This document shows positions 37,595-46,746 of a stretch of DNA of 64,000 bases, in pieces. The first letter of the stretch is position 1. Every line of letters begins with the position of its first letter. The translations under genes were made by a program, and so were the position numbers. Source of the stretch: Novibacillus thermophilus (GTDB lineage Bacteria > Bacillota > Bacilli > Thermoactinomycetales > Novibacillaceae). The notes below the pieces were generated by a model, which saw nothing but the letters and a program-made list of their open reading frames with translations, did no database searches and was not told the origin of the DNA. The stretch covers positions 2,046,001-2,110,000 of the forward strand of contig NZ_CP019699.1 in the NCBI RefSeq assembly GCF_002005165.1. Direction: 5' to 3'.

Positions 37595-37664
37595 TGGGCG
37601 ACAAGCGGATTCCAGACAGGACGGGCATTGAACGCGCCGAAGACGACACTGAACGGTTAAGCCC

Positions 37665-37693
37665 TTGTCTTTTCGTAAGTGCGGTGTTATACT
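37665..37693 (+). promoter_or_regulatory. Promoter of the PTS operon
   Basis: TTGTCT (37665-37670), 17-base spacer, TATACT (37688-37693): a good sigma-A promoter. It stands 40 bp before the antiterminator site. Confidence 0.8.
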
Positions 37694-37713
37694 GAACACA
37701 GCTGAATCACGAT

Positions 37714-37791
37714 CACATGTGACTGACACGATCAGGCATGGTGGTACTTAAGGGTTGATCGTCCCTTTTTGTGTACCGCCATGCCTTTTTT
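37714..37791 (+). promoter_or_regulatory. GlcT-type RNA antiterminator site and overlapping terminator
   Basis: The stretch 37714-37745 (ACATGTGACTGACACGATCA followed by GGCATGGTGG) closely resembles the GlcT target before Bacillus ptsG as remembered. Its 3' part is the left arm of a terminator: GGCATGGTGGTAC (37735-37747) with GTACCGCCATGCC (37773-37785), one G-T pair, then six T. Binding of the antiterminator encoded two genes downstream would prevent the terminator and turn the operon on. Confidence 0.88.
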
Positions 37792-37817
37792 CGTCAATGA
37801 AAAGGTGGGGATTCAAA

Positions 37818-38291
37818 ATTTTTAGGAAATTTAAACGACAAAATGTTTACGCACCTATGGACGGAGAGATTGTGTTACTGTCAGAGGTTCCGGACCCCGT
37901 TTTTAGCCAAAAAATGATGGGTGAAGGGATTGCGATGATCCCAACAGACGGAAGAGTTCACGCCCCTGTAAACGGGAAAGTGATTCAGATCGCGCCTACG
38001 AAACATGCGGTCGGGATGCGCGCTGATGACGGCACAGAAATTCTCATTCACGTTGGCTTAGAAACCGTTTCTTTACAGGGTAAGGGTTTTAAGGTAAAGG
38101 TCAGTGTCGGAGAAACCGTTTCGGTCGGAGACCTTCTCATGGAATTTGATTTGGCCTATATACGCACACATGCCAAAAGCCTTGTATCACCGATTGTCAT
38201 TACAAACAGTCGTAACCGTGACCAAAAGTATACGTTGACAAAGGAAAAAGAAGGCAAAATGGGGGAAACTGTCATTATGACCATTAAGTGA
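37818..38291 (+). CDS. PTS EIIA component, glucose family
   Basis: 157 residues if translation starts at the rare codon ATT 37818, which has AAAGGTGGGG (37801-37810) seven bases upstream. The only in-frame ATG (37797) sits right behind the terminator T-run and has no SD. EIIA-Glc pattern: VYAPMDGEIVLLSEVPD, then MGEGIAMIP, and phospho-histidine (about His78) in ILIHVGLET. It passes phosphate from HPr to EIIB. First gene of the operon; the EIIBC gene has no EIIA domain, so this is its partner. Confidence 0.88.
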   Translation: MFRKFKRQNVYAPMDGEIVLLSEVPDPVFSQKMMGEGIAMIPTDGRVHAPVNGKVIQIAPTKHAVGMRADDGTEILIHVGLETVSLQGKGFKVKVSVGETVSVGDLLMEFDLAYIRTHAKSLVSPIVITNSRNRDQKYTLTKEKEGKMGETVIMTIK

Positions 38292-38330
38292 AGCGTTGTG
38301 CAATAAAGAACTCATAAGGGTGATCTTTCG

Positions 38331-39176
38331 GTGAAAATCGCCAAGGTATTGAACAACAACGCGGTCGTAATAAAGGATAAGGGTCAGGAGAAAATTGCCA
38401 TTGGATCTGGGATCGGTTTTCGGAAGGGGAAAAACGATCTTGTAAATCCCCGTAAAATTGAAAAGCTGTTTGTCTTAAAAGAAAACGAAAAACTGCAGCA
38501 TTTGTTGTTGCGAATTCCTGAAGATCACTTCGTTCTTTCCGAAGAAATCATTGCTTATGCAGAAGAGCAGCTGAATACAAAGCTCAACGACCACATTCAT
38601 ATCGCGCTCACGGATCACCTCACCTTTGCCATTGAACGAGAAAAGAAAGGCATTCAATTAAAGAACAAATTGTTGTATGAAATCAAAACCTTGTACAAGA
38701 AAGAATTTGACATTGGCCTCTGGGCGATACAGCACATTAAAGAAAAACTGAACGTGAACATGCCTGTGGATGAAGCAGCTTTTATTGCCCTTCACATCCA
38801 TACCATGAAATTGCACGGAGGTGATTGGCAGGAAACAGTCAGGCAAACGACGCTTGTGAGGGATATGGTGCACACGATCAAAGACTTTTTAAACATTGCG
38901 GTTGAGGAGGATGATATATCCTATGAAAGGTTGATCACCCATCTTCGTTTTTCCTTAACGAGAACGAAACAATCTAAGTTGCACACCATGGACAAGGAAA
39001 TGCTGAAAATGATCAGGAGGAAGTATCCACTTTCATACCGTTGTGCCGCGAAGGTAGCCAAAGATTTGTCGTCCTTACACGGCATAAATCTGCCAGAAAG
39101 TGAGCTAGGCTACATTGCGCTTCACATCGAGAGACTGAGAAAGATGAGGGACACAGAGGAGGAATCACCAAAATGA
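38331..39176 (+). CDS. glcT: BglG/GlcT-family transcription antiterminator
   Basis: 281 residues from GTG 38331. N-terminal RNA-binding CAT domain (MKIAKVLNNNAVVIKD, GSGIGFRKGKND; about residues 1-58), then two PRD domains with His-containing motifs (EAAFIALHIHTMK; SELGYIALHIERL). PTS phosphorylation of PRD histidines sets dimerisation and RNA binding. The target site stands before its own operon, so it is autoregulated with its substrate. Its TGA stop overlaps the next ATG (ATGA). Confidence 0.9.
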   Translation: MKIAKVLNNNAVVIKDKGQEKIAIGSGIGFRKGKNDLVNPRKIEKLFVLKENEKLQHLLLRIPEDHFVLSEEIIAYAEEQLNTKLNDHIHIALTDHLTFAIEREKKGIQLKNKLLYEIKTLYKKEFDIGLWAIQHIKEKLNVNMPVDEAAFIALHIHTMKLHGGDWQETVRQTTLVRDMVHTIKDFLNIAVEEDDISYERLITHLRFSLTRTKQSKLHTMDKEMLKMIRRKYPLSYRCAAKVAKDLSSLHGINLPESELGYIALHIERLRKMRDTEEESPK

Positions 39177-40618
39177 TGACATATTTACAGAGACTCGGCA
39201 GGTCCTTGATGTTACCGGTAGCAGTATTGCCTGCCGCCGCTATTTTGATGGGGATAGGTTATTGGCTCGACCCGTCGGGATGGGGAGAAGGAAACGCTGC
39301 TGCCGCTTTCCTGATCAAATCCGGTTCTTCGATCATCGACAACATTCCCATCCTGTTTGCGGTGGGGGTAGCCCTGGGGTTGGCGAAGGAGAGAGACGGA
39401 TCAGCGGCGTTGAGCGGATTGGTTGCCTATTTAGTCGTGACAACGCTCCTCTCCACTGAATCCGTTGCGATGCTGCAAGGGGTGGAGGGTGACAACGTTA
39501 ACGCTGCCTTCGGAAATATCGGCAATGCCTTCGTCGGAATCCTCTCGGGTATTATCGCTTCCCTCATGTATAACCGCTTTAGTCACGTACAATTACCGGA
39601 TGCGCTGGCTTTCTTTAGCGGAAAGCGGCTTGTTCCCATCATGACGTCGGTTTCTATGTTAGTCATGTCTGTCATCCTGTTCTTTATATGGCCGGTTATT
39701 TATTCCGGGCTCGTCTCGTTTGGAACGGCGATCAGCAATTTAGGCTACATCGGTGCCGGGTTATATGGATTTTTCAACAGACTTTTAATTCCGACAGGCT
39801 TGCACCACGCGTTGAACTCAGTGTTCTGGTTTGATGTAGCGGGAATTAACGACATCGGCAACTTCTGGTCGGGGGAGGGGACGAAAGGCGTGACTGGCAT
39901 GTATCAAGCCGGTTTCTTCCCCATTATGATGTTCGGCTTACCTGCTGCAGGTCTTGCCATGTATCACACAGCTAAAACAAAACGAAAAAAACAAGTGGCT
40001 TCCTTAATGTTAGCTGCAGGCTTCGCCGCTTTCTTTACAGGCGTGACAGAACCGCTGGAATTTTCATTCATGTTTTTGGCACCGGCGCTGTATGTCGTTC
40101 ACGCCGTCTTAACCGGTCTTTCTCTCGCCATCGCCTCGTTTTTCCAATGGACAGCAGGCTTTGGATTTAGTGCTGGATTTATAGACTTTTTCTTAAGCTC
40201 CAAACTGCCATTGGCCAATCAACCGTATATGTTAATCCTGCAAGGTTTCGTTTTTGCCGTCATTTACTACGCCGTGTTCCGCTTTTTGATCGTTAAGTTC
40301 AACATAAAAACGCCGGGCAGGGAAGACGATGCGAAGGAGTCCACATTGCAACAAACCGTGGAGGATGAGAAAGAGCCCACCGCTGCAATCGCCGCCCAGA
40401 TCTACGAAGCGTTAGGCGGGGATGCGAATGTGACGTCCGTTGACAATTGTATTACACGGTTAAGGGTTGAAGTAAAAGACATGGATGCTGTAGACAAAGA
40501 CAAGATCGAAGCGACAGGGGTGCCGGGGGTTCATGTGGTCGGCAAACACAGTATTCAGGTCATCGTCGGCACTTCCGTACAGTTCGTCGCTGATGAGATT
40601 AAAAAAATGCGTCAATGA
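39173..40618 (+). CDS. nagE: PTS EIIBC component, N-acetylglucosamine/glucose type
   Basis: 481 residues, start overlapping the glcT stop by four bases. EIIC membrane part (about residues 1-380) with family motifs LPAAAILMGIGYWLD, FNRLLIPTGLHHALN and FFTGVTEPLEFSFMF; then EIIB with phospho-Cys426 in DNCITRLRVEV. It imports and phosphorylates a hexose or amino sugar. The sequence resembles NagE/NagP most, while the GlcT-type control site points to glucose; the substrate is therefore uncertain. No EIIA domain; the first gene supplies it. Confidence 0.88.
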   Translation: MMTYLQRLGRSLMLPVAVLPAAAILMGIGYWLDPSGWGEGNAAAAFLIKSGSSIIDNIPILFAVGVALGLAKERDGSAALSGLVAYLVVTTLLSTESVAMLQGVEGDNVNAAFGNIGNAFVGILSGIIASLMYNRFSHVQLPDALAFFSGKRLVPIMTSVSMLVMSVILFFIWPVIYSGLVSFGTAISNLGYIGAGLYGFFNRLLIPTGLHHALNSVFWFDVAGINDIGNFWSGEGTKGVTGMYQAGFFPIMMFGLPAAGLAMYHTAKTKRKKQVASLMLAAGFAAFFTGVTEPLEFSFMFLAPALYVVHAVLTGLSLAIASFFQWTAGFGFSAGFIDFFLSSKLPLANQPYMLILQGFVFAVIYYAVFRFLIVKFNIKTPGREDDAKESTLQQTVEDEKEPTAAIAAQIYEALGGDANVTSVDNCITRLRVEVKDMDAVDKDKIEATGVPGVHVVGKHSIQVIVGTSVQFVADEIKKMRQ

Positions 40619-40987
40619 CAAGCAAAAGCCATTCCACGCCTGCAGGAGTGGACGGGAGGAACTGCCAGTGAATGAGGCATCTGCAACGGCACATTCACTG
40701 GCTGTATGTTTATAAGAGGTCATCTCACTGCTGAGGTTTGTTACGAAACGCGGGGTCCCTCCTGGAAGGTTTTAAACAGTTGCCTGATCTTCGGAGGGAA
40801 TGTGTCGACGAGAGGGCGCATGGCGTTCAAAGAAAGTGCTGATCTGATTCAGAAGTGGCAACAGGTTCATATCGGTCCCCCTGTGGCAGGGGGATTTAGA
40901 CACACGGCCTTTTGACAGTCAGTGAAGTAGAAGTATGTTTCAAGTATCGAAGCGAGTGTTCAGGTTATCGAATACGTTGAAGTCATA
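40619..40987. other. Gene-free stretch after the PTS operon with two hairpins
   Basis: 369 bp. GCCAGTGAATG (40664-40674) and CATTCACTGGC (40692-40702) form a perfect 11-bp stem, perhaps the operon terminator, though the T tail is poor. TCCCCCTG (40876-40883) and CAGGGGGA (40887-40894) form a perfect 8-bp stem with a TGG loop. Short open frames here look random. Confidence 0.5.
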
Positions 40988-41236
40988 TTATCTCTCCCTA
41001 TCAGCATGCCATTGTTTGATTGCCAATTCCCAGAATCCGCACGTTTTTTTGAAATCAAATTGAAGGATTACCTCAATCGCTTTCATTTTGAGTTCCTGGT
41101 ACAAGTCTTCCTGCTCCTTTGACGATGTTTGTTTCAGGGATGCTTTGATTTTTGGCTCAAACCGTTTGAGAATCGTGTGAATCGCCTCCGTATCTGACTG
41201 CTGTGCCTGTTCTACTAGATCAATCAGTCTACTCAC
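40988..41236 (-). CDS. RsoA-like small sigma subunit (helix-turn-helix domain protein)
   Basis: 82 residues from GTG at 41236, with AAGGAGGG six bases upstream; the start overlaps the end of the gene before it by eight bases. Helical, with DLYQELKMKAIEVILQFDFKK followed by GFWELAIKQW, matching the region-2-like HTH proteins exemplified by Bacillus RsoA (YvrHa, 79 residues). RsoA works with SigO as a two-part sigma factor. The same pairing in one operon with a SigO-like protein supports the call. Last gene of the set. Confidence 0.72.
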   Translation of the reverse strand: MSRLIDLVEQAQQSDTEAIHTILKRFEPKIKASLKQTSSKEQEDLYQELKMKAIEVILQFDFKKTCGFWELAIKQWHADRER

Positions 41237-41405
41237 GATAATCCCTCCTTAACTCCTTGATGACTTCAGACAACTCCTGGATTCTTTTCTCCATGTGCTC
41301 GATTCTGACCTCAAAACGGAATAAAAGGAAAAGGGCAATCAAAATGGGAAACCCAACATTCCCCAGTGTTTGCATAATGTTAAGGAAGTCAGGGACATCT
41401 CTCAT
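41229..41405 (-). CDS. YvrJ-like small membrane protein
   Basis: 58 residues, ATG at 41405. One hydrophobic segment (LGNVGFPILIALFLLFRF) followed by a charged helix, as in the YvrJ family. It starts 17 bases inside the end of the sigma gene and its stop overlaps the next gene by eight, so the three are translationally coupled. In Bacillus YvrJ also belongs to the sigO locus. Role unknown; perhaps membrane sensing. Confidence 0.7.
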   Translation of the reverse strand: MRDVPDFLNIMQTLGNVGFPILIALFLLFRFEVRIEHMEKRIQELSEVIKELRRDYRE

Positions 41406-42018
41406 GTTTATCCCACTCGAGCAGATATGTTTTTAACTTCGATAGAGTGATGTTTCTCACTTTCGAAATAGATTGCTGAGAAACCCCTTCCTTGGTTGCG
41501 ATTTCTGTATCCGTCATGCCTTTCAGATAGTAGGATTCTAAAACGTGCCTTTGCCGTGGAGTAAGGGAACGAATCGCATGGTAGAGTGCCGGGTTCTCAA
41601 TTTTATCCTCTAAACGGTCCTCCTTTTCAATGACGGCTTGTTCGACAGGAATTGCTTCAGAATCTTTGATAAGGTCCAGGTTAGTCGTCGTGGTATCCGC
41701 TTCGCAACTGGCGGGCTGGTCCAATATTAAGAGTAGGCGCTGGTTTTGCTGCTTTCTTTTTTGGTCGTAACGAATAGCGTGCCGCTTTAAAGTGTTTGAA
41801 AGGATACGGATTAGTCTGATTTCCACATAATATTTCTGAAAAGCGCGATCCAGTGCTTCTTCAGCTTCTTTCGTTTTCTCGTCCACGTATGTTTGGTATA
41901 GACGTTGGTGTTCGGGAATTTTTAGAAATGATTGTATCAGCGCATTGTCGGCGTATTGATCTATCCGCTTTTTCCCTTTGCCGGTACCTTGATGGCCGCG
42001 TGCCGTTTTACATGTCAT
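41389..42018 (-). CDS. SigO-like sigma-70 family factor (region 4)
   Basis: 209 residues from the ATG at 42018, which has GGAGGG seven bases upstream; the longer frame to 42222 has no SD. The C-terminus is a clear sigma region 4: LTPRQRHVLESYYLKGMTDTEIA then SQQSISKVRNITLSKLK. The N-terminus holds LIQSFLKIPEHQRLYQTY and a basic linker but no standard region 2, as in Bacillus SigO, which borrows region 2 from RsoA. First gene of the three-gene operon. Its targets are unknown; the divergent PhoD gene is one candidate. Confidence 0.78.
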   Translation of the reverse strand: MTCKTARGHQGTGKGKKRIDQYADNALIQSFLKIPEHQRLYQTYVDEKTKEAEEALDRAFQKYYVEIRLIRILSNTLKRHAIRYDQKRKQQNQRLLLILDQPASCEADTTTTNLDLIKDSEAIPVEQAVIEKEDRLEDKIENPALYHAIRSLTPRQRHVLESYYLKGMTDTEIATKEGVSQQSISKVRNITLSKLKTYLLEWDKHERCP

Positions 42019-42321
42019 TTCTATCACCCTCCTCTCTAGTATAAAGGCAGATAAAACCGCAGATTTACAACCGAATGAGAACATTTGTTCCCATATATTA
42101 TAATAAATTTTTTTGAAATTTTCATTAAAAAATATAAATAATTGATTAATATGTGTAAATTTTATATCCGTTGGAAAACAAGCCAAGTCTAGTTTTTTGC
42201 AGAACGGAGTGTGGCAGGACATTTTTCACGAAAAAAACGAAGAGTGGTTGTGATTTTGTTTTCCGACAGGCCCTTATGTAAAGTGAAGGGATCACAAGAT
42301 CAAGGAAGGGGGTGGTGACCG

Positions 42322-42438
42322 TTGAAGGATGTCAATTGCCAAACTAGCAGTTGTCGTTTGTGTAGACATTCCGGAAGACGGTTGTGTTCTAGATCGCTTG
42401 GTTGTTTCAGTCAATCAAAAGGACAAAACGGAAAGTAA
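42322..42438 (+). CDS. Possible small cysteine-rich peptide
   Basis: 38 codons from TTG 42322, with GGAAGGGGGTGG just upstream. The product has five Cys (CQTSSCRLCRHSG, then LCSRSLGC) and many Arg, Ser and Lys. Strong SD but no recognised family. Could be a leader peptide for the PhoD gene 50 bp downstream, or chance. Hypothetical. The rest of the 42019-42487 gap is AT-rich on the sigma side and holds no other gene. Confidence 0.3.
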   Translation: MKDVNCQTSSCRLCRHSGRRLCSRSLGCFSQSKGQNGK

Positions 42439-42487
42439 CTGAAGGTAGGTCTCAAAACATCAAAGCAGGAAAGGAGACATTCTTCAC

Positions 42488-44088
42488 ATGGACAGCCAAT
42501 CTTTTAAAAAGGAAGTGGAAAAACTTAAGTCTTTCATTAGACAAGGGTTAGAGCCCGCTCATCAGGGCTTAATCGATGCTGCAGTGCCTAGGTTTGAAAA
42601 GAATCCATTCCAATTAGGTGTCGCTTCAGGTGATCCTTATCCCGACGGTGTGGTGCTGTGGACGCGCTTGGCGCCTGAACCGCTTGCCGCAGATGGCCGG
42701 GGAGGAATGCCTGAGGTCAAAATACCCGTGGAATGGGAGCTTGCTGAGGATCAGAACTTTCAGTATGTTGTGAAGCAGGGGGTTGCTGTGGCTTTACCGG
42801 AATTGGCCCACTCAGTCCATGTGGAACTGGAAGGGCTAGAGCCTTGGCGGTACTATTATTACCGATTTAAAGCAGGTGGACATGTCAGTCCTGTCGGCAG
42901 AACGAAAACAGCCCCTGCCCGGGATGCTGACGTTCCATTTCTGTCCTTTGCGGTGGCGTCCTGTCAAGCGTGGTATCACGGCTATTATACAGCTTATAAA
43001 CATATGGCGGAAGAAGATTTGGACTTCGTATTATTTCTCGGTGACTACATTTATGAATATGCCATCAACTCTTCCAACCTATTCCGCCCGGTGAAGCTGT
43101 CAAATGTGCACAATACCAAAGTAGTCACACTCGACCAGTACCGTCTCAGGTATTCGCTTTTTAAGTCAGACCCTGATTTACAGGCTGCCCACGCTGCTTT
43201 TCCATGGATTATAACGTGGGATGATCACGAAGTGGAAAACAACTATGCCGGCGAGGTATCTCAGTACGATGCTTATCCGTATCAATTCTTAATGCAACGC
43301 GCGGATGCTTATCAGGCGTTTTACGAAAATCTTCCGCTAAGACACATTTCGACCCCGGAGGGGCCCGATATGCGGCTGTACCGTAAATTGACATATGGAA
43401 AGCTCGCAGAATTTAATGTGTTGGATACACGCCAATACCGGGATGACTATACGTCTGTCACAGTAAGCGGACCGGATGCTGCGGAGCGTTTAGATCCAGA
43501 ACGGACAATCTTGGGAGAAGAACAGGAACAGTGGCTCATGAACAATCTAAAGCAGTCGCATGCAACATGGAACGTGCTGGCCCAGCAGGTTTTCATGGCC
43601 CAGGTTGATCGTGATCCAGGACCTGGAGAAGAATACAGTATGGATGGCTGGGATGGCTTTGTCGCGAATAGACAGCGCATTTTAAATGCTTTCAAGGAAT
43701 ATGAGGTCAATAATCCAGTCGTTCTGACGGGGATATTCACCGCCATGCGGCCGCTGATCTGAAAATGGATTTTAATGACCCCAGTTCAGAAATTGTCGGC
43801 TCTGAATTTGCAACAACGTCAATTTCTTCCGACGGGGATGGGTCGGAATTGGATGATCTCGCTGGCCTTTGGCTTTCAAACGATCATGTGAAACTTTACA
43901 ATGCACAACGCGGTTATGTACGCTGCCGTGTTACGCCGGAACGGTGGAAAACCGATCATCTTGTGCTACCGTATATTACCCGTAAGGGTGCGCCGATCCA
44001 GACGTATGCCAGTTTTATTTTGGAAAATGGAAAGCCGGGCTTACAGAAAGTTGAAGTGGAATCCCGCAGGGAAACGACAAACGTATAA
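42488..44088 (+). CDS. phoD: Alkaline phosphatase D (PhoD) family phosphodiesterase/phosphatase, frameshifted as sequenced
   Basis: PhoD-like metallophosphatase: FQLGVASGDPYPDGVVLWTRL (N-terminal domain), SCQAW, LFLGDYIYEY and WDDHEVENNY with the metal-binding Asp and His residues. The frame stops at 43762; adding one G to GGGG at 43729-43732 yields LTGDIH at the junction and joins a normal C-terminus, 533 residues in all. Unlike Bacillus PhoD it has no twin-arginine signal at its N-terminus (begins MDSQSFKKEVEKLK), so it seems cytoplasmic or the start is further upstream and lost. Divergent from the sigma operon; ends in a good terminator. Confidence 0.88.
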
Positions 44089-44114
44089 AGAGAAGACAAA
44101 AAAAGGTAATGTAT

Positions 44115-44148
44115 ACCCACATGTTTGTGTGGGTTTTTGTTTTTTTTA
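44115..44148 (+). terminator. Terminator of the PhoD gene
   Basis: ACCCACA (44115-44121) and TGTGGGT (44128-44134), then a long T-rich run to 44148. Confidence 0.88.
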
Positions 44149-45162
44149 AAAAAACGGGATGTTTTGAAAGCGTGAAATGGTCAGAACTAGTGTGAACACG
44201 GAACCGGCAGACATTAAAGTGATTGTTTTTCGCCAGTTTACCTCCTTTGAAGGTTTTATAGCCTCTCGGGATACCGCAATCCATATTAACATGGTCGCGA
44301 TGGAAATCGCCATTTCAGACATATTTCATGTTCCTTTCATTGAAAAAAGTCTCGAATCTGCCATATTTTTCATGTGCACTGTCCGACGACTTTACGAAAT
44401 CATGTTTGCCAATATTTCAAAAGCGGTCTGTTCAACACCATTGTAAACAGTTGTCGCTCTACTGGGCAACACACAATATTTTTATCAATGGCGAGCCCCA
44501 GTCTGGTACCGCCTGTTGGTTCTGCCCAGGATTTTTTCACCCAGTAAAACCGTCTGAAATATAGGGTCAGTCGATTTTCAGATGGTGACATTGGCTTTCG
44601 GAAGTGTTATGATCGCGACCACAATGCCGACGGGTTGACTTCCTTGATGAAACCTTTTGTTTTTGTCCCCCAGGAGCGGGTGTCATCCCGGTTGAAGGAG
44701 CAAATCGTATGGCTGCTTGCGACGACCGATCTTACCACCGAGACCCCGTCTTTTCCAGACATGGGTACGTGAGCGTTTGGTAAGCAGTTTCGATTAGATC
44801 AAAGGCTAGTTAAGTCAAGGTGTGAGTGAGGTCTCTGCCTACCAAGTCTTGAAAGACTTATATTGTCTATTGTTGAAAAATACAACTTTATGGTACAGTT
44901 ACGATGAAAAATATAATGTTGAGGACATGCTGTTCACAAAAAAAGCTCTCACCTACTTGGCGAGGAGATTACCCGGCAAGAAGGTTGAACCCATTAATAT
45001 AAGGAGTAGAAGAGGCTTTTTATTTTTTTATCTATTAATGACTGAATATAGCTAAATGACGTCAAGAACCCTGCACTTGAGAGTCGGGGCTTGAAGGACA
45101 GAAATTTCAAGTTTAGTGTTAAGTCAGCTTTAGCGCTTGTATCAGGGAAGGGGGACGGGGAT
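44149..45162. other. Gene-poor kilobase between phoD and yhaO
   Basis: About 1 kb with no convincing intact gene. The short frames lack SD sequences and family resemblance. It contains a histidine-kinase remnant on the minus strand (44440-44591) and, near the end, the SD of yhaO. It looks like decayed accessory DNA. Confidence 0.55.
44440..44591 (-). pseudogene. Remnant of a sensor histidine kinase ATPase domain
   Basis: On the minus strand the frame reads FRRFYWVKKSW, then TGGTRLGLAIDKNIV, which fits the F and G2 boxes of histidine kinases (RFYRxDKSR ... GGTGLGLAIxKxIV) with substitutions in key glycines. No upstream domains are intact. In Bacillus the sigO locus neighbours the YvrGHb two-component system; that this is its remnant is only a guess. 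Confidence 0.5.
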
Positions 45163-46425
45163 GTGACGCATTTTCGTTTTATCCATGCGGCGGATCTCCA
45201 CTTAGACAGTCCGTTCAGAGGAATCGGTTCGCGGGCTCCGGAGTCCGTGTTTCGCCGCTTGCGGGACTCGACATTTGCCGCGTTTGACCGTCTCATTCGT
45301 TTGTGCATTGATGAAAAGGTCGACTTTTTGTGCATCGCGGGAGACGTCTTTGACCTGGCGGATCGGAGTTTGCGCGCGCAAACCCACTTTCAAAAGGGGA
45401 TGCGGGAGTTGGCCGAGCACGGTATTCGGGCGTACGTCATTCACGGCAACCACGACCCCGCCGACGGAGGGAAAGCTCCCCTCAAGTGGCCGGACAATGT
45501 CCACTTTTTTTCTGAGCGGGAAGTGGAAGCCGTTCCTTTTGTCAAACACGGGAAAGAAGTGGCCCGCCTTTACGGACGCAGTTACCCGACGGCGAAATTT
45601 ACGAAACGGATCGTGGACGACTATCGACGGGATCCGGACGCTCCGTTTGCCATCGGGCTGTTACATACAAACATAGACGGTGATCCGGCGCACGACAACT
45701 ACGCACCGTGTTCAAAGGTGGACTTGCTGGAGAAAGGGTTTGACTACTGGGCCCTCGGGCACATTCACCAGTCGGCAATTGTGCACGAGCGGGAACCGGT
45801 GATCGTGTACGCCGGGAATACGCAAGGACGCAGTGTGAAGGAGACCGGTCCGAAAGGGTGTTACGTTGTCGACGTGCGGGATAGCCGGGTGGACAAGCTG
45901 ACCTTCCGGGAAACGGACGACGTGCGTTGGCATGTCGTCGAGGTGGATGTAACGGGGGTAGAAGAAATGCAACACGTCCTGGACCGCCTGCTCCTGTCGC
46001 TGGAACGGGTTGCAGAGGAGTCCCGCGATCGGTGTGCAGTCGTCCGCTTTCATTTAACCGGATTGACCAAAGTGCATCGGCAACTGAAACCGGCTGAACA
46101 GGTGTTGGACATGTTGGAACCTTACATAGAGGAATTTCTGCAAGCGGAACGCTGGCTGTTTGTCGAGTCTGTCCGGGTGATGACGAAACCTTTCATTTCC
46201 CGGGAAACGCTGTTGATGGAGCGCAGTTTTTTAAGCGACTACTTACAGATAGCGGAAGACATGAAAAACAGTCGTGAACAGTTAACCGCGGTGCGGGATC
46301 ACGTCCTAAATGCCGTCTACGGGCACAGGGAAGGGCGCAAACATCTCGGACAGCTGACAGAGGATGAGGTGCGGGATTTACTGGATGAGGCAGAAGACTT
46401 GGCGATCCGTTTATTTTCGCGGTAA
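45163..46425 (+). CDS. yhaO: YhaO-type DNA repair metallophosphoesterase (SbcD/Mre11-like)
   Basis: 420 residues from GTG 45163, with AAGGGGG eight bases upstream; the longer frame adds 24 unlike residues. Calcineurin-like phosphoesterase motifs: HAADLHLDSPF, CIAGDVFDLA, YVIHGNHDP and ALGHIHQS. Size and sequence match Bacillus YhaO (408), the SbcD-like partner of YhaN. It probably cuts DNA ends during repair. yhaN follows after an unusually long 321-bp gap. Confidence 0.9.
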   Translation: MTHFRFIHAADLHLDSPFRGIGSRAPESVFRRLRDSTFAAFDRLIRLCIDEKVDFLCIAGDVFDLADRSLRAQTHFQKGMRELAEHGIRAYVIHGNHDPADGGKAPLKWPDNVHFFSEREVEAVPFVKHGKEVARLYGRSYPTAKFTKRIVDDYRRDPDAPFAIGLLHTNIDGDPAHDNYAPCSKVDLLEKGFDYWALGHIHQSAIVHEREPVIVYAGNTQGRSVKETGPKGCYVVDVRDSRVDKLTFRETDDVRWHVVEVDVTGVEEMQHVLDRLLLSLERVAEESRDRCAVVRFHLTGLTKVHRQLKPAEQVLDMLEPYIEEFLQAERWLFVESVRVMTKPFISRETLLMERSFLSDYLQIAEDMKNSREQLTAVRDHVLNAVYGHREGRKHLGQLTEDEVRDLLDEAEDLAIRLFSR

Positions 46426-46746
46426 AAGCCACAAACGCCAGCTCGCCTGCAAAGTCCTGGCAGTCATTCCTTCATGTGACTCAAAAATTAGCAACTACGA
46501 TGGGGCAGTGCAAGGTGGGGGGTGTTACATTAATATAATTCTGAAAAGCGGGATTCATGTGATATCGTGCTTCGAGAATCCAACCTCTCCTCTACAGCTT
46601 CGATGGGAGTGATGGGGATAGCGTCAATTGGAGGAAAACCGATTTTCATTGGCGCAGGGCAACCCTTATCCTCCGCTGTCGGATAACGTTGTTTTCGGTT
46701 GTCACGAGTACAGGCAGTCGCACAGCTTGAACAGGGGGTGTATGGC
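46426..46746 (+). other. Gap between yhaO and yhaN
   Basis: 321 bp without a recognised gene; in relatives these genes usually abut. A short frame (MGIASIGGKP..., 24 codons, from about 46611) has no matching family. Only the yhaN SD (46733-46738) is clear. Confidence 0.45.

Noticed and set aside
44822-45055. 77-codon frame before yhaO
   Set aside because: No clear SD, no family resemblance, and it lies in decayed DNA.
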